Shown here piece after piece: positions 32,709 through 41,749 of a stretch of DNA of 61,968 nucleotides. The DNA lies in the NCBI GenBank assembly GCA_023431185.1, contig JAEYXS010000056.1, forward strand, positions 1 to 61,968, written 5' to 3'. A program made the position numbers and the translations under genes. The notes under the pieces are model-generated. The model saw nothing but the letters and a program-made list of their open reading frames with translations. It ran no database searches and was not told the DNA's origin. The stretch is from Verrucomicrobiota bacterium. Its GTDB lineage: Bacteria; Verrucomicrobiota; Verrucomicrobiia; Limisphaerales; JAEYXS01. How positions within the stretch are numbered: position 1 is the stretch's first letter; the number at the start of each line of letters is the position of its first letter.

Positions 32709-33131
32709 ATGAAACACTCTCTCCGTGTCTCCTTTATTGCCTTCCTCCTGATTGCCCTGGTCAGCCCGTGCCTCGGCATGATGAGTATTGCCATGGTGAC
32801 ACCCCAAGCTGCCAAAGAACTCGGCATCAACCTCCGTTTCAAAGACAGCGGCCCTGACGCCGTCTGGGTGGATCTCGAATTTGCACCCAAGGGTCAGCTC
32901 AAAGAATTTCAGCACGTCAGCCTGGAGATTGAAGATGGGGACAAGCTGCTGCTGGGCTACACCCCGCTGCGGGAAACACGGGACGCGTCCGGCAAAGTCA
33001 CCGTCCGATTCATGGCCGGTCGCAACTATCTGGACAAAATCACCCTCCGGATCGTCAGCGGCCGCAGCCTGAGTCGCGAAGGCCACGACCTGCGCTTGAA
33101 AGAATTCATCAACCCGGAAAAAACACGCTAG
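32709..33131 (+). CDS. Small secreted protein of unknown function
   Basis: From the ATG at 32709 the protein has 140 residues, with a clear signal peptide (LRVSFIAFLLIALVSPCLG). The mature part (about 115 residues) looks like a single beta-sandwich: alternating strands such as DAVWVDLEFAP, HVSLEIEDGDKLLLGY, KVTVRFMAGRNYLDKITLRIV. I do not recognise the family. The frame is open further upstream, but that part is not protein-like. Confidence 0.65.
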   Translation: MKHSLRVSFIAFLLIALVSPCLGMMSIAMVTPQAAKELGINLRFKDSGPDAVWVDLEFAPKGQLKEFQHVSLEIEDGDKLLLGYTPLRETRDASGKVTVRFMAGRNYLDKITLRIVSGRSLSREGHDLRLKEFINPEKTR

Positions 33132-33192
33132 CGCAGTTCAAAAAAGAAAGACGGCGGCTGTTTCTTTGAGAACAGGGGAGCATAGATGCTCC

Positions 33193-33222
33193 TCGTAAAT
33201 CGTCCTTCAAAAATCGTAAATC
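33193..33222 (-). repeat. GATTTACGA-family repeat, copy 2
   Basis: Read on the minus strand, right after the stop of the UbiA-like gene (33229), the sequence is GGATTTACGATTTTTGA followed after a few bases by CGATTTACG. It is the same family as the copies at 10086, 35895, 36019, 53098 and 53165. Confidence 0.7.
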
Positions 33223-33228
33223 CTTCAA

Positions 33229-34113
33229 CTACGTCGCCGGCACAAATTTCTGGAACACCAAGGCCGCGCCGAAGAGCAGCAGGAACACCAACGTCATCAC
33301 CGGTGAGCCGCCCGCGATCGCCAGCACATCCACCAGCACGATGCCCGCCAGCAGGCCCGACACCGTCTGGCCGATGTTCCGCTCCGCCGTCGCCGTCCAA
33401 AACGTGGACCGCAGGCACCAGATAACCCAGCCGACCAGCAACGCCGAGAACCACAACCCCGCCAGCCGGTAATCCGGCCCATTCACGATATACGCCAGCA
33501 CCACCGGGGCCGCCATGAACAGGCTCGGCCAGAAACGCAGGAGACCTAGCGAACTCTCCTGCTTGGCGATGTAGCTCAGCCCGATGATATAGCACGCCAG
33601 CACCACCGCACTCCACACCGCCAGCCCGTTGATGCCGAAATCACCCGCTGCGGCCGCCGCCAGGAAGAGGAACATCCGGCAAAACGCCATCAGCACCGGT
33701 GAAATAATCGTGAACTTGTGCACCACATCATAGAGCAAGATGCACAGGCCTAGGATCAGCCCGAAGATGGCGATCGTTTTTCCCAGCAGCAGAAAAATCA
33801 CCTGCCCGGCGATCAATCCCCCGAACCCCAGCGCATACACCGAAGAAACACTGATCGCTCCGCTGGGGATGGGCCGCTCCTGCCGGTGCTGCCGGTCGAA
33901 CTCCGCATCGCACGCATCATTCAGATACATGCCGCCCACATAATAAAGCGTCGCCCCCAGACATAACAGCAACAGGGTGCGGAGTTCACCGCCGCCGCCC
34001 AAGAGCCAGCCTGCCGCGCAGTTCGACCACACGGTCGGCAGATTGGACACCCGCCCCAGGACGAGGAGCGTGCGCCAAAAAGGCGGTGGCGAGTTGGTCG
34101 CGGCAGATTCCAT
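33229..34113 (-). CDS. UbiA-family prenyltransferase
   Basis: The 294-residue protein has eight or nine membrane helices and the first Asp-rich motif GMYLNDACDAEFDRQHRQERPIPSG at about 60-84, with the usual NDxxDxxxD and RPIPSG parts. The second motif is reduced to LYDVVHKF (about 125-133) rather than DxxxD. UbiA enzymes join a prenyl chain to an aromatic or other acceptor, and the acceptor is unknown here. The gene is alone, not within a quinone or haem gene group. EboC-like members of this family have a similar look. Confidence 0.87.
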   Translation of the reverse strand: MESAATNSPPPFWRTLLVLGRVSNLPTVWSNCAAGWLLGGGGELRTLLLLCLGATLYYVGGMYLNDACDAEFDRQHRQERPIPSGAISVSSVYALGFGGLIAGQVIFLLLGKTIAIFGLILGLCILLYDVVHKFTIISPVLMAFCRMFLFLAAAAAGDFGINGLAVWSAVVLACYIIGLSYIAKQESSLGLLRFWPSLFMAAPVVLAYIVNGPDYRLAGLWFSALLVGWVIWCLRSTFWTATAERNIGQTVSGLLAGIVLVDVLAIAGGSPVMTLVFLLLFGAALVFQKFVPAT

Positions 34114-34316
34114 GCAGAGCGCATTAAGAAAGCAGCAACCGGATAAAATGCAATCCGCAGGAATGGTTTTTTACTGGCCGCCACCAGGACTAAAGACAGT
34201 GGCAGCTCCTGGCACGCGAGATGAGCCTTTGGCCTTTTTTGCTCTCGAATATTTTCGCATCTCCGCGATTTGGTATTGCGCAGGCTAATACTGGGGATAG
34301 ATTTTCTTACGTGAAC

Positions 34317-35138
34317 ATGCTTCCCCAAATGCTCGCTGCCCGGGAAAACCCGGAAGCGGCCAATGCCATGGGGATGGATGTCATCGCATTGGTTCTCCTC
34401 TTTCTTCTCTCCCTTGTCTTTATCATCGGCGTCGGCTTCGTGCTGCTCGCGCGATATCACGTGCGCAAGCGGCAGGAGGAGGAGGCCCGCATGGAGCAGT
34501 TCCTGCGCGTGAACGGCCCCGCCGCGGCCGCCTTGGGTGGCATCCGCTCCATCTACGGCCTGCCGAAACGCTGGGTGGCCATCCGCAGCACCAATCAGCA
34601 GGCCGTCCGGGAAGCGTTCCAACTGCACAATGCCCGCACCTGCACCTGGGAAGAAGGCCTGGCCGAGGCCAGCCAGCGCAAGCTCTTCATCTCCCCGCCC
34701 GTCGGCCCTTGGATCTTGGTGATGGGCACGGGTTTGCCCGACCCGCATGAGGATATCGACCGATGCTTCCGTTTCCTCGTGGACCTCAGCCACAAGCTGG
34801 GCCATGTGCAATATTTTCAATCCGACCGCGTGCTCTATCATCACGCCTGGGCCCGGGCCGAGGATGGCCGCATCCTGCGGGGCTACGCCTGGGCCGGGGA
34901 AACCCTTTGGAACCAGGGCCCGCTCTCGGTCGCCGAGACGGAACTGGGGCTGCAATGCCTGGACTACGGGGACACGACGGGCATGGATACCTTCCCGCCC
35001 GCACCGTTCATCCAGACGAACACGGACAAGGTCGTCACGCTGGCGGCCAATTGGAGCATCGACCCGCTGACCATCGACCAACGGGCCCTGCGGCTCGGAC
35101 AAGGCCTGGCCGGGGAAGTCTCCTCGGCGTCATCGTAG
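34317..35138 (+). CDS. Membrane-anchored protein of unknown function
   Basis: Taking the ATG at 34317, the protein has 273 residues; a GTG 6 bases before and an ATG at 34365 are other options. One membrane helix lies near the N terminus (MDVIALVLLFLLSLVFIIGVGFVLL), followed by a charged linker and a cytoplasmic domain of about 220 residues (RSIYGLPKRWVAIRSTNQQAV, LFISPPVGPWILVMGTGLPDP, CFRFLVDLSHKLGHVQYFQSD). Parts such as WVAIRSTNQQAVREA and GPWILVMGTGLP recur in Verrucomicrobial hypotheticals. I do not recognise a known domain. Confidence 0.65.
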   Translation: MLPQMLAARENPEAANAMGMDVIALVLLFLLSLVFIIGVGFVLLARYHVRKRQEEEARMEQFLRVNGPAAAALGGIRSIYGLPKRWVAIRSTNQQAVREAFQLHNARTCTWEEGLAEASQRKLFISPPVGPWILVMGTGLPDPHEDIDRCFRFLVDLSHKLGHVQYFQSDRVLYHHAWARAEDGRILRGYAWAGETLWNQGPLSVAETELGLQCLDYGDTTGMDTFPPAPFIQTNTDKVVTLAANWSIDPLTIDQRALRLGQGLAGEVSSASS

Positions 35139-35310
35139 CCGCGCCAGCTTTACTAGTTGGCGGGGCGACGGAATTGAGCTAGGATTTTTCGCGTGAGCCA
35201 GCAGGGCCGGTTTAAGTGCTGGGACAAGTCAGAGATGAACCGCAGTTGGCACCGTCTGCCGGATCAGACGGACTGGGAAAACAAGACAATCACCTGAATC
35301 AGGAGCAACC

Positions 35311-35892
35311 ATGTCGCTCGAATTCGCACTCCAGAAATACCCCAAGGAAGTCAAACTGAAGTCGGAGAAGAAGTGCAAGCTGCGTCCGTTGAAGAAGGAT
35401 GACGAGCTGGTCTTCCACGAATTCTTCCAGGCCGTGCCGGCCGAGGAACGCCTCTTCATCAAGCACCACGTCACCAACCTCGACGTCATCCGCAAATGGT
35501 GCCAGAACATCGACTTCCATGTGAATCTGCCCTTGCTCGCCGTGATGGACGGCAAGATCGTGGGCAGCGCCACCCTGCACCAGCATCAGGGCGGGTGGAA
35601 GCGGCACATCGGCCGCGTGAGCGTGCTTGTTCATCCGAAGCATCGCGGCATCGGCATCGCCCGCGCGCTCATCACCGACCTCGTGGAGATCGCCAGCATG
35701 CTGGGCCTGGAAAAAGTGGAGGCGGAATTCATCGGCCAGCAAGCCGCCGCCATCAAGACGTTCCAGCTCCTCGGCTTCAGCGACCTCGTGAAATTGTCCG
35801 ACTACGTGAAGGACATGCAGGGCATCACGCATGACTACATCCTCATGGGCCTCGACCTCACCACAGATGAGGAATACGCGGGGATGGGCTAG
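35311..35892 (+). CDS. GNAT-family N-acetyltransferase
   Basis: The 193-residue protein has the GNAT fold with the acetyl-CoA binding motif VSVLVHPKHRGIGIARALITDLVEIA at about 104-130, and the typical last part (KTFQLLGFSDLVKLSDYVKD). The start has AGGAG seven bases upstream. The substrate cannot be told. Right after the stop comes a GATTTACGA repeat. It converges with the DUF362 gene. Confidence 0.88.
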   Translation: MSLEFALQKYPKEVKLKSEKKCKLRPLKKDDELVFHEFFQAVPAEERLFIKHHVTNLDVIRKWCQNIDFHVNLPLLAVMDGKIVGSATLHQHQGGWKRHIGRVSVLVHPKHRGIGIARALITDLVEIASMLGLEKVEAEFIGQQAAAIKTFQLLGFSDLVKLSDYVKDMQGITHDYILMGLDLTTDEEYAGMG

Positions 35893-35894
35893 CC

Positions 35895-35920
35895 CGATTT
35901 ACGATTTTTGATTTACGAGC
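35895..35920 (+). repeat. GATTTACGA-family repeat, copy 3
   Basis: Two bases after the GNAT stop codon the sequence is CGATTTACGATTTTTGATT and then TACGAGC. With the copy at 36019 it forms an inverted pair about 100 bases apart. Confidence 0.7.
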
Positions 35921-36018
35921 CACCTCTGCACGCGCTGTCTGATCTCCAGTGACGGCCCGGCTCAAAACCGGAAACATAAAACTCGCGACCATTTCGAGCA
36001 CCAGGAAAAACTGGCCGT

Positions 36019-36049
36019 CTCGTAAATCGGAAATCCAAAATCATAAATC
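36019..36049 (-). repeat. GATTTACGA-family repeat, copy 4
   Basis: On the minus strand, fused to the stop codon of the DUF362 gene, the bases read ATTTATGATTTTGGATTTCC and then GATTTACGAG. The inner ten bases (CTCGTAAATC, 36019-36028) are a perfect complement of GATTTACGAG in copy 3. Confidence 0.7.
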
Positions 36050-37131
36050 TACTTCACCCGCTCGATCTTGATGCGCTTCAGGTCAGCGATGCCGAGTTCG
36101 AGCAGCTCGGCGTTGCTGTACGCTTCCATCTTCTCCTTCTTGGAAGGCACCTTGGCCAGTTCGCGTTGGATTTCCAGTTCTTGCACGCTCAAGGCATCCA
36201 GCGCCACGGGATCGCGGCTGAAACGCAGCTCATTCAACACGGCGGAGTAGTGCAGCAGCGTGCGGGATTCACCCTGATACTGGCAGAGCAGCGCATCCGT
36301 GATGCCCAGCACGAGGCGGTCCGCCAGTTGCGGCATGTTATAGATCTCCGGCACGGCCACGGCCATGCGTTCGCGTTCATTCTCGAACCGGATGGTGTTG
36401 TCCACGCTGCCCATCGCCAGGCTGTAGAGATGGCCGGAAACACCCACCGTGTTATGGTTCAGCAGTGGAGCCACGCTGATGAGTTTCGTGATGCGCTGGG
36501 AGACCAGTGAGGACATGAAGGAATTGCGCCCCACGGCCTCGCCTTTCTTCTCGAACTCGAAATCGCCGAACACCGGTTTCCCGAGGATGGAAGATTCGTA
36601 ATAGGTCTTGTCATCCCAGCCCGCCGTGGCACTGGCCTCGAGCCGCACGCCGTAGCGGCTGGCCAGTTCGCCATAGCCGGACAGTTGCAGATCCACGAGG
36701 TGGCGGTCCCAGATGATGATGTTGCCGGGCGCGATGCCCGCCTCGCGCAAGCCCTCGATCACGCCCGCGACGACCTCTTTGCGCGTGCCGCTGTACCGGC
36801 CCGGGCTGGTGAAGACCTTGATGCCGATGACGTCCTGGGTGGAGACCAGGCTCAGCCATGCGGCGCGTTCATCCGGCTTGCCCGTCAACTTCAGCAGGCC
36901 ATCGCGCACCAAACGACGAACGATCGCTGCCTGGGGATTGAAAGATTCGATAGCGCCCTCCGCCGAGGTCACGATCACGCGGGCCTCCGTGGGGGGGGCC
37001 GGGACGGGCGCGGGTGCCGGGGCAGCCACCGCCAGGGTCAGGCCGGCGAGGAAAAGGCACACACACACCGGCAGCCAGCTTTTCAGGGGCGGGAAACCCG
37101 TTAAATTCCGTGCGTTTCTTGACACTGTCAC
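36049..37131 (-). CDS. Exported DUF362-family protein
   Basis: The 360-residue protein starts with GTG and has a signal-like hydrophobic segment (LPVCVCLFLAGLTLAVAAPAP) followed by a Pro/Ala linker. The core fits DUF362: VIGIKVFTSPGRYSGTRKEVVAGVIEGLREAGIAPGNIIIWDRH, and later LISVAPLLNHNTVGVSGHLYSLAMGSVDN. DUF362 is often linked to an iron-sulfur cluster domain, but no Cys-rich ferredoxin motif is present here. Function unknown. It is divergent from the TPR lipoprotein, only 25 bases away. Confidence 0.82.
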   Translation of the reverse strand: MTVSRNARNLTGFPPLKSWLPVCVCLFLAGLTLAVAAPAPAPVPAPPTEARVIVTSAEGAIESFNPQAAIVRRLVRDGLLKLTGKPDERAAWLSLVSTQDVIGIKVFTSPGRYSGTRKEVVAGVIEGLREAGIAPGNIIIWDRHLVDLQLSGYGELASRYGVRLEASATAGWDDKTYYESSILGKPVFGDFEFEKKGEAVGRNSFMSSLVSQRITKLISVAPLLNHNTVGVSGHLYSLAMGSVDNTIRFENERERMAVAVPEIYNMPQLADRLVLGITDALLCQYQGESRTLLHYSAVLNELRFSRDPVALDALSVQELEIQRELAKVPSKKEKMEAYSNAELLELGIADLKRIKIERVK

Positions 37132-37156
37132 CCGCGAATGTTAACAGCATTACCTG

Positions 37157-39073
37157 ATGCTGACCACCCTAAAGACGGTCACAACCTCCTGCTATCCAGC
37201 GTTGTTCCTGAGCGTGCTGGTGGGGTTGACCGCCTGCACCCCCAAAGGACCGAAAGCGCTGCTGGAAGGCGAACACCTCTTGCGCGACGGCAAACCCGCC
37301 GAGGCGCTGGTACAGCTCAAGCAGGCCACGGAACTCCTCCCGCAGAACGCCCAGGCTTGGAATCACCTCGGGCTGGCGTATCACCAGACGGGCAAACTGG
37401 AGGAAGCCGCGCAAGCCTACAACCAGGCGCTCAAACTGGATCGTGACCTCGTGGCGGTGCGTTACAACCTGGGCACTCTGCTGCTGGACCACGGCGACCC
37501 GGCCCGCGCCCTCAACGAATTCAAGACCTTCACCCTCCTCCAGCCCGATTCCGTGGAGGGCCACATCCAGCAGGGCACGGCCCACCTGCGGCTGCGCCAG
37601 TGGAACGAAGCTGAAGCCGCCTTCGCGACGGCGCAACGCCTGAGCAAGAACCATCCGGAAGCCTTGAATGGATTAGGCCTCATCCTGCTCCAGAAGCAAC
37701 GAGTGCGGGATGCCGTCACCTATTTCAACGCCGCCCTGCAGCAGGATGCGACGTTTGCCCCGGCGCGCCTGAATCTCGCGGTGATCTATCACCAGCACCT
37801 GACGAATTATCCGCTCGCGCTCACCCAATACCGGGCTTACCTCGCCAGCCAGCCCGCCCCAAATGACGCAGCGTCCGTCGCGATGGTGGTGAAACAGTTG
37901 GAAGCGCTCGTCCCCGGGGCGCAAGCGACGGCCAGTTCGGGACCAGTGAGCATCGCGGCCGTGGCGGCCGCGGCACACACGAATGCTTTGGTCTCGAAAA
38001 CGGAACCGGCCAAACCGGTCGAGCCACCCAAAGCTGCACCGGTGGAAGTGGCCGCCGTGACGCCGCCCAAACTGGTGGTGGAAAAACCCGCCGTCCCCCC
38101 GGTCAGTGTGAAGCCGGAAGCGCCGAAACAGATGGCCAAGGCGGAGCCCGTCCGGGTGGAGAGCAAACCTGCGAGGGTTGCGCCGGTCGTGCCGCCACCC
38201 GTCGTCAAGCCACCGCCGGCGGTCAGAGCCCCCGCTACCGCCGTGACGAGCATCCCTGTCACCCCGGTCGAGAAAGTGCCGGTCACCGCCAGCGTGCCGG
38301 TGTTGGAAACCGCGGAACCAGAGGAGAAGCCCGGGTTCTTCCAGCGGATGAATCCCCTGAACTTGTTCCGGAGCAAGACCAAGCCGCCCACACCCCTCTC
38401 CGGCACGCCGACCACGACCACGCCAACCTTGGTGGCTAGCGCAAAGCCGGAGGAGAAGACCAAGACCACCGCCCCGGCCACGCCCGCTCCGGCAGTGGCA
38501 ATGCCAGCGCCAGCCCCGGCACCGGTGGTCGTGCCACCGCCGGTCGTCAAGCCGCCGCCCATCCCGCGATATACCTATCAAGCACCGGGTCCGTTTGCCC
38601 CGGGTGACCGGAAAGCCGCGCAGGTATCCTTTGACAAGGCCATGGCCGCCCAGCAAGTCCGCAACTGGGCGGAGGCCATTACAGGTTACCGTCAGGCGGC
38701 CATGGCGGACCCATCTTACTATGAGGCTTACTACAACTTGGGCTGGACGGCTTATGAGGCCAAGGACATCCGCATGGCTTTGGTGGCGTATGAGCATGCT
38801 TTGGCGGTGCAGCCGGAGTCCTTTGACGCCCGTTATAATTTCGCGCTGACGCTCCAGCAGGCGGGTTATCCCCAAGATGCGGCGGATGAATTCCAGAACC
38901 TCGTCAAAATCTACCCGGAGCGGGCCCAGCCGCACCTGATGCTAGCCAGCCTGCTTTCCGGCCGTTTACGGGACAAGGATGCGGCCCGGACACATTACCA
39001 GAAGGTCTTGGAGCTGGAGCCAAATCACCCCCGAGCCACGGAGATACGCTACTGGTTGCGGGCCAATCAATAA
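37157..39073 (+). CDS. TPR lipoprotein with long Pro-rich linker
   Basis: The 638-residue protein has a lipoprotein signal with the box LTAC (Cys27). It holds one block of tetratricopeptide repeats at about 33-240 (LLEGEHLLRDGKPAEALVQL, AWNHLGLAYHQTGKLEEAAQ), a Pro/Val/Ala-rich linker at about 270-475 in which VVPPPVVKPPP occurs twice, and a second TPR block at about 490-632 (YYEAYYNLGWTAYEAKDIRM). The form suggests an outer-membrane-attached scaffold that bridges the periplasm. The partner is unknown. Confidence 0.85.
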   Translation: MLTTLKTVTTSCYPALFLSVLVGLTACTPKGPKALLEGEHLLRDGKPAEALVQLKQATELLPQNAQAWNHLGLAYHQTGKLEEAAQAYNQALKLDRDLVAVRYNLGTLLLDHGDPARALNEFKTFTLLQPDSVEGHIQQGTAHLRLRQWNEAEAAFATAQRLSKNHPEALNGLGLILLQKQRVRDAVTYFNAALQQDATFAPARLNLAVIYHQHLTNYPLALTQYRAYLASQPAPNDAASVAMVVKQLEALVPGAQATASSGPVSIAAVAAAAHTNALVSKTEPAKPVEPPKAAPVEVAAVTPPKLVVEKPAVPPVSVKPEAPKQMAKAEPVRVESKPARVAPVVPPPVVKPPPAVRAPATAVTSIPVTPVEKVPVTASVPVLETAEPEEKPGFFQRMNPLNLFRSKTKPPTPLSGTPTTTTPTLVASAKPEEKTKTTAPATPAPAVAMPAPAPAPVVVPPPVVKPPPIPRYTYQAPGPFAPGDRKAAQVSFDKAMAAQQVRNWAEAITGYRQAAMADPSYYEAYYNLGWTAYEAKDIRMALVAYEHALAVQPESFDARYNFALTLQQAGYPQDAADEFQNLVKIYPERAQPHLMLASLLSGRLRDKDAARTHYQKVLELEPNHPRATEIRYWLRANQ

Positions 39074-39181
39074 TGACGAACGGCACGGGCATTGCTGTAC
39101 AGTGGCAGTGACACAATTGAGACTGGTAAACGTCTTATCTGCCAGTAAAGATAGAGCAAGTTAGGCATAGCTGACCAATTT

Positions 39182-39838
39182 ATGGACATGTCTGCATTAA
39201 GTGTGACTTGGTTTGACGCCGTGGTGATCATCATGGTCGGCGCCGGGTTGTTTGTCGGCAAGAAGCGGGGCATGTCGAATGAATTGCTGGACGTCTTTTG
39301 CTGGCTGCTGATGGTGGTGGTGGCGGCCCTGTACTATAAACCGCTGGCCGAGTTGCTCTCCAAGCTGACCTCGCTGAGCCTCTACTGGTCAAACATCATC
39401 TGCTATCTGGGCATCGCCTTCATCATCAAAGGGGCATTCATTTACATCAAACAGGCGGTGGGCGAAAAACTGGTGGGCAGCGACATCTTTGGGCGGGCCG
39501 AATTTTATTTTGGAGCGCTGGCTGGGGCGGTCCGTTTTTTCTGCATGGTGATCATGTTCGTGGCCATCATGAACGCCAAGTTCGTCACCAAAACCATGGT
39601 CGAGGCCCAGATCAAAGCCCAAGAGGCGGAGTTTGGCAGTTCCTTCTTTCCCACCTACGGCAAGATCCAGAGCGATGTGCTGTTTGATTCGACCTGCGGC
39701 CAGTTTTTCCGCGAAAAGCTGGAAGAACAACTGATTGAGCCGACTGACCCGAACTTCACCGCCGCCCCCAAGAAGCCCGTCGGTAACAAGCAACGGGAAA
39801 AAGCTGTCTGGGAGGCGACGGGTGAGAAAGCCAAGTAG
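39182..39838 (+). CDS. CvpA-family membrane protein
   Basis: The 218-residue protein has four membrane helices in the first 130 residues, with the CvpA-type opening WFDAVVIIMVGAGLFVGKKRGMSNELLDVF and a C-terminal hydrophilic tail. CvpA was first linked to colicin V export and is now tied to envelope stability; its exact job is not settled. The stop lies 5 bases before dnaG, so the two are very likely co-transcribed. Confidence 0.88.
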   Translation: MDMSALSVTWFDAVVIIMVGAGLFVGKKRGMSNELLDVFCWLLMVVVAALYYKPLAELLSKLTSLSLYWSNIICYLGIAFIIKGAFIYIKQAVGEKLVGSDIFGRAEFYFGALAGAVRFFCMVIMFVAIMNAKFVTKTMVEAQIKAQEAEFGSSFFPTYGKIQSDVLFDSTCGQFFREKLEEQLIEPTDPNFTAAPKKPVGNKQREKAVWEATGEKAK

Positions 39839-39843
39839 CTTCC

Positions 39844-41643
39844 ATGGCCGTCATCCCGCCCGCCCTGCTGGAGCAGATACGTGCTGCCAGTGACATCGTC
39901 GAGGTGATCGGCAGCTACATCCCCCTGAAACGCGCCGGAGCGAACTTCACCGCACTCTGCCCTTTCCACAAAGAGAAGTCTCCGAGCTTCAACGTCAGCC
40001 CCACGCGACAAGGCTTCCATTGCTTCGGCTGCCATAAAGGCGGCGATGTCTTCAAGTTCGTCCAGGAATACGAGAACCTTTCCTTCGTCGAAGCGGTCCG
40101 TCGCCTCGCTGAACGGGCGAAGATCCCTTTGGATACGTTCGATGGCCCCGGAGCCGCCGCCACGCGCGGAATGAAGGAGGCGCTCTTCGATCTCCACGAA
40201 CAGATCACCAAGCGCTGGCAACAGGCGCTCGCGAATGACGCCGCTGGTCAGATCGGGCGCGACTACATCGCCAAGCGGCAGATCTCGCCCGAGGCCGTCC
40301 AACTATTCCGCATCGGCTACTCGCCCGACAAATGGGATGACACCGTGAACTTCGCGAAGTCCAAGGGTTTCACGGAGGGAGTGCTCGAACAATCCGGCCT
40401 CGTCATCAAACGTGATGAAGGCGGCGGCTACTACGACCGCTTCCGCGGCCGCCTCATGTTCCCCATCTGCGATGAACAGGGCCGCGTCATCGGCTTCAGC
40501 GGGCGCGTCCTTAGCGGCGATGAGAAGACGGCGAAGTATGTGAACTCGCCGGAGACGCTCCTCTTCCACAAGAGCAAGATCTTCTTCGGCCTCGATAAAT
40601 CCAAGCGCGCCATCCTCGATGCCGGTTACGCCATCATCTGCGAGGGCCAGGTGGATATGATCCAGTGCTTCATGGCGGGCGTGAAGAACATCGTCGCGCC
40701 GCAAGGCACCGCCTTCACCGCCGACCACGCGCGCATCCTGAAGCGTTACGTGAACGACATCGTGCTGTGCTTCGATTCCGATAACGCCGGCCAGAACGCC
40801 GCCGTGCGCGCACTGGACCATCTGCTCGGCGCGGAGCTGGCCATCCGCGTCGCCGTCGTCCCCGCGCCGCATGACCCGGACAGCTTCATCCGTGAAAACG
40901 GTGCCGACGCCTATCGCCAACTCATCGAAAAGGCGCCTAGCTTCTTTGATTTTTATCTCGAACGTCTCTGCAAGCTGAACGATGTCACCACCGATCAAGG
41001 CCAGCTCGCCGTCCTGCGTGCGATGGCCGAGGCCGTGAACAAGGCGAACAACGCCGTGACCACGGACAAATACGCGCAGAAGACGGCGTTTCGTCTTGGT
41101 GTATCCGTTGAATCCGTACGCAAGGAATTCAGCCGCAAAGGCCGGCCTGCACCTCAGCCGCGCGAGTATGATGACGCGCCACCCGAGGAAGAAGTCCTGC
41201 TCGAGCGCCCCACCGAATCCGAGATGTGGTTCCTGAAACTACTCCTCATCGCGGAAGGCGACGGCCGCGGCTGGATCCAGCATCTGCGACCCGAATGGAT
41301 CGCGAACGTCACCTTGCGCAAGCTGGCCGAGAGCATCCGCCAGCAGGAGATGGAGCAGCAATGGCAGGGCCCGACGGCCTTCATGCACACCCTCGACAAC
41401 GACTTCGAGCAATCACTGATCACCGAGGCGATGTTCGAGAAGCGCACCATCCCGGAGGTCGCCAAACAACTCCACGATCACCTGCTCACCCTGCGGAACC
41501 AATACATCAAGCGGCAGATGGAGGCCGCCACACGCCGTCTCATGCAGCCGGGCATCGATCAACACGAGCAGATCGCACTCATGCAGATACAGCAGCGCTT
41601 GCGCTCAGCCAAGAACCTCCCGCTGGAAGAGCCGCTGGATTGA
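39844..41643 (+). CDS. dnaG: DNA primase
   Basis: The 599-residue protein is full-length DnaG. The CHC2 zinc ribbon has Cys39, His42, Cys60 and Cys63 (CPFHKEKSPSFN, FHCFGCHKGGDVF). The N-terminal core and TOPRIM domain follow: YDRFRGRLMFPICDEQGRVIGFSGRVL, AIICEGQVDMIQCF with the catalytic Glu near 266, and LCFDSDNAGQNAAVRA near 300. A C-terminal helicase-binding part ends the protein. It makes RNA primers for replication. The usual rpoD neighbour is absent in this window. It follows cvpA by 5 bases. Confidence 0.97.
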   Translation: MAVIPPALLEQIRAASDIVEVIGSYIPLKRAGANFTALCPFHKEKSPSFNVSPTRQGFHCFGCHKGGDVFKFVQEYENLSFVEAVRRLAERAKIPLDTFDGPGAAATRGMKEALFDLHEQITKRWQQALANDAAGQIGRDYIAKRQISPEAVQLFRIGYSPDKWDDTVNFAKSKGFTEGVLEQSGLVIKRDEGGGYYDRFRGRLMFPICDEQGRVIGFSGRVLSGDEKTAKYVNSPETLLFHKSKIFFGLDKSKRAILDAGYAIICEGQVDMIQCFMAGVKNIVAPQGTAFTADHARILKRYVNDIVLCFDSDNAGQNAAVRALDHLLGAELAIRVAVVPAPHDPDSFIRENGADAYRQLIEKAPSFFDFYLERLCKLNDVTTDQGQLAVLRAMAEAVNKANNAVTTDKYAQKTAFRLGVSVESVRKEFSRKGRPAPQPREYDDAPPEEEVLLERPTESEMWFLKLLLIAEGDGRGWIQHLRPEWIANVTLRKLAESIRQQEMEQQWQGPTAFMHTLDNDFEQSLITEAMFEKRTIPEVAKQLHDHLLTLRNQYIKRQMEAATRRLMQPGIDQHEQIALMQIQQRLRSAKNLPLEEPLD

Positions 41644-41749
41644 AAACCCTCGGCTGAGAATGGGAACAGGGTTGCATTCAGTCAGGGACGGCGCGAAAAC
41701 CGTCCGTACCTTGGGGGCCGATTCCTTACGTGGCCGACTCTGAGATGCA

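Noticed and set aside
41686..41705. Hairpin GGACGG/CCGTCC after dnaG
   Set aside because: Only a 6-bp stem with an 8-base loop and no T tract. Too weak to list as a terminator.
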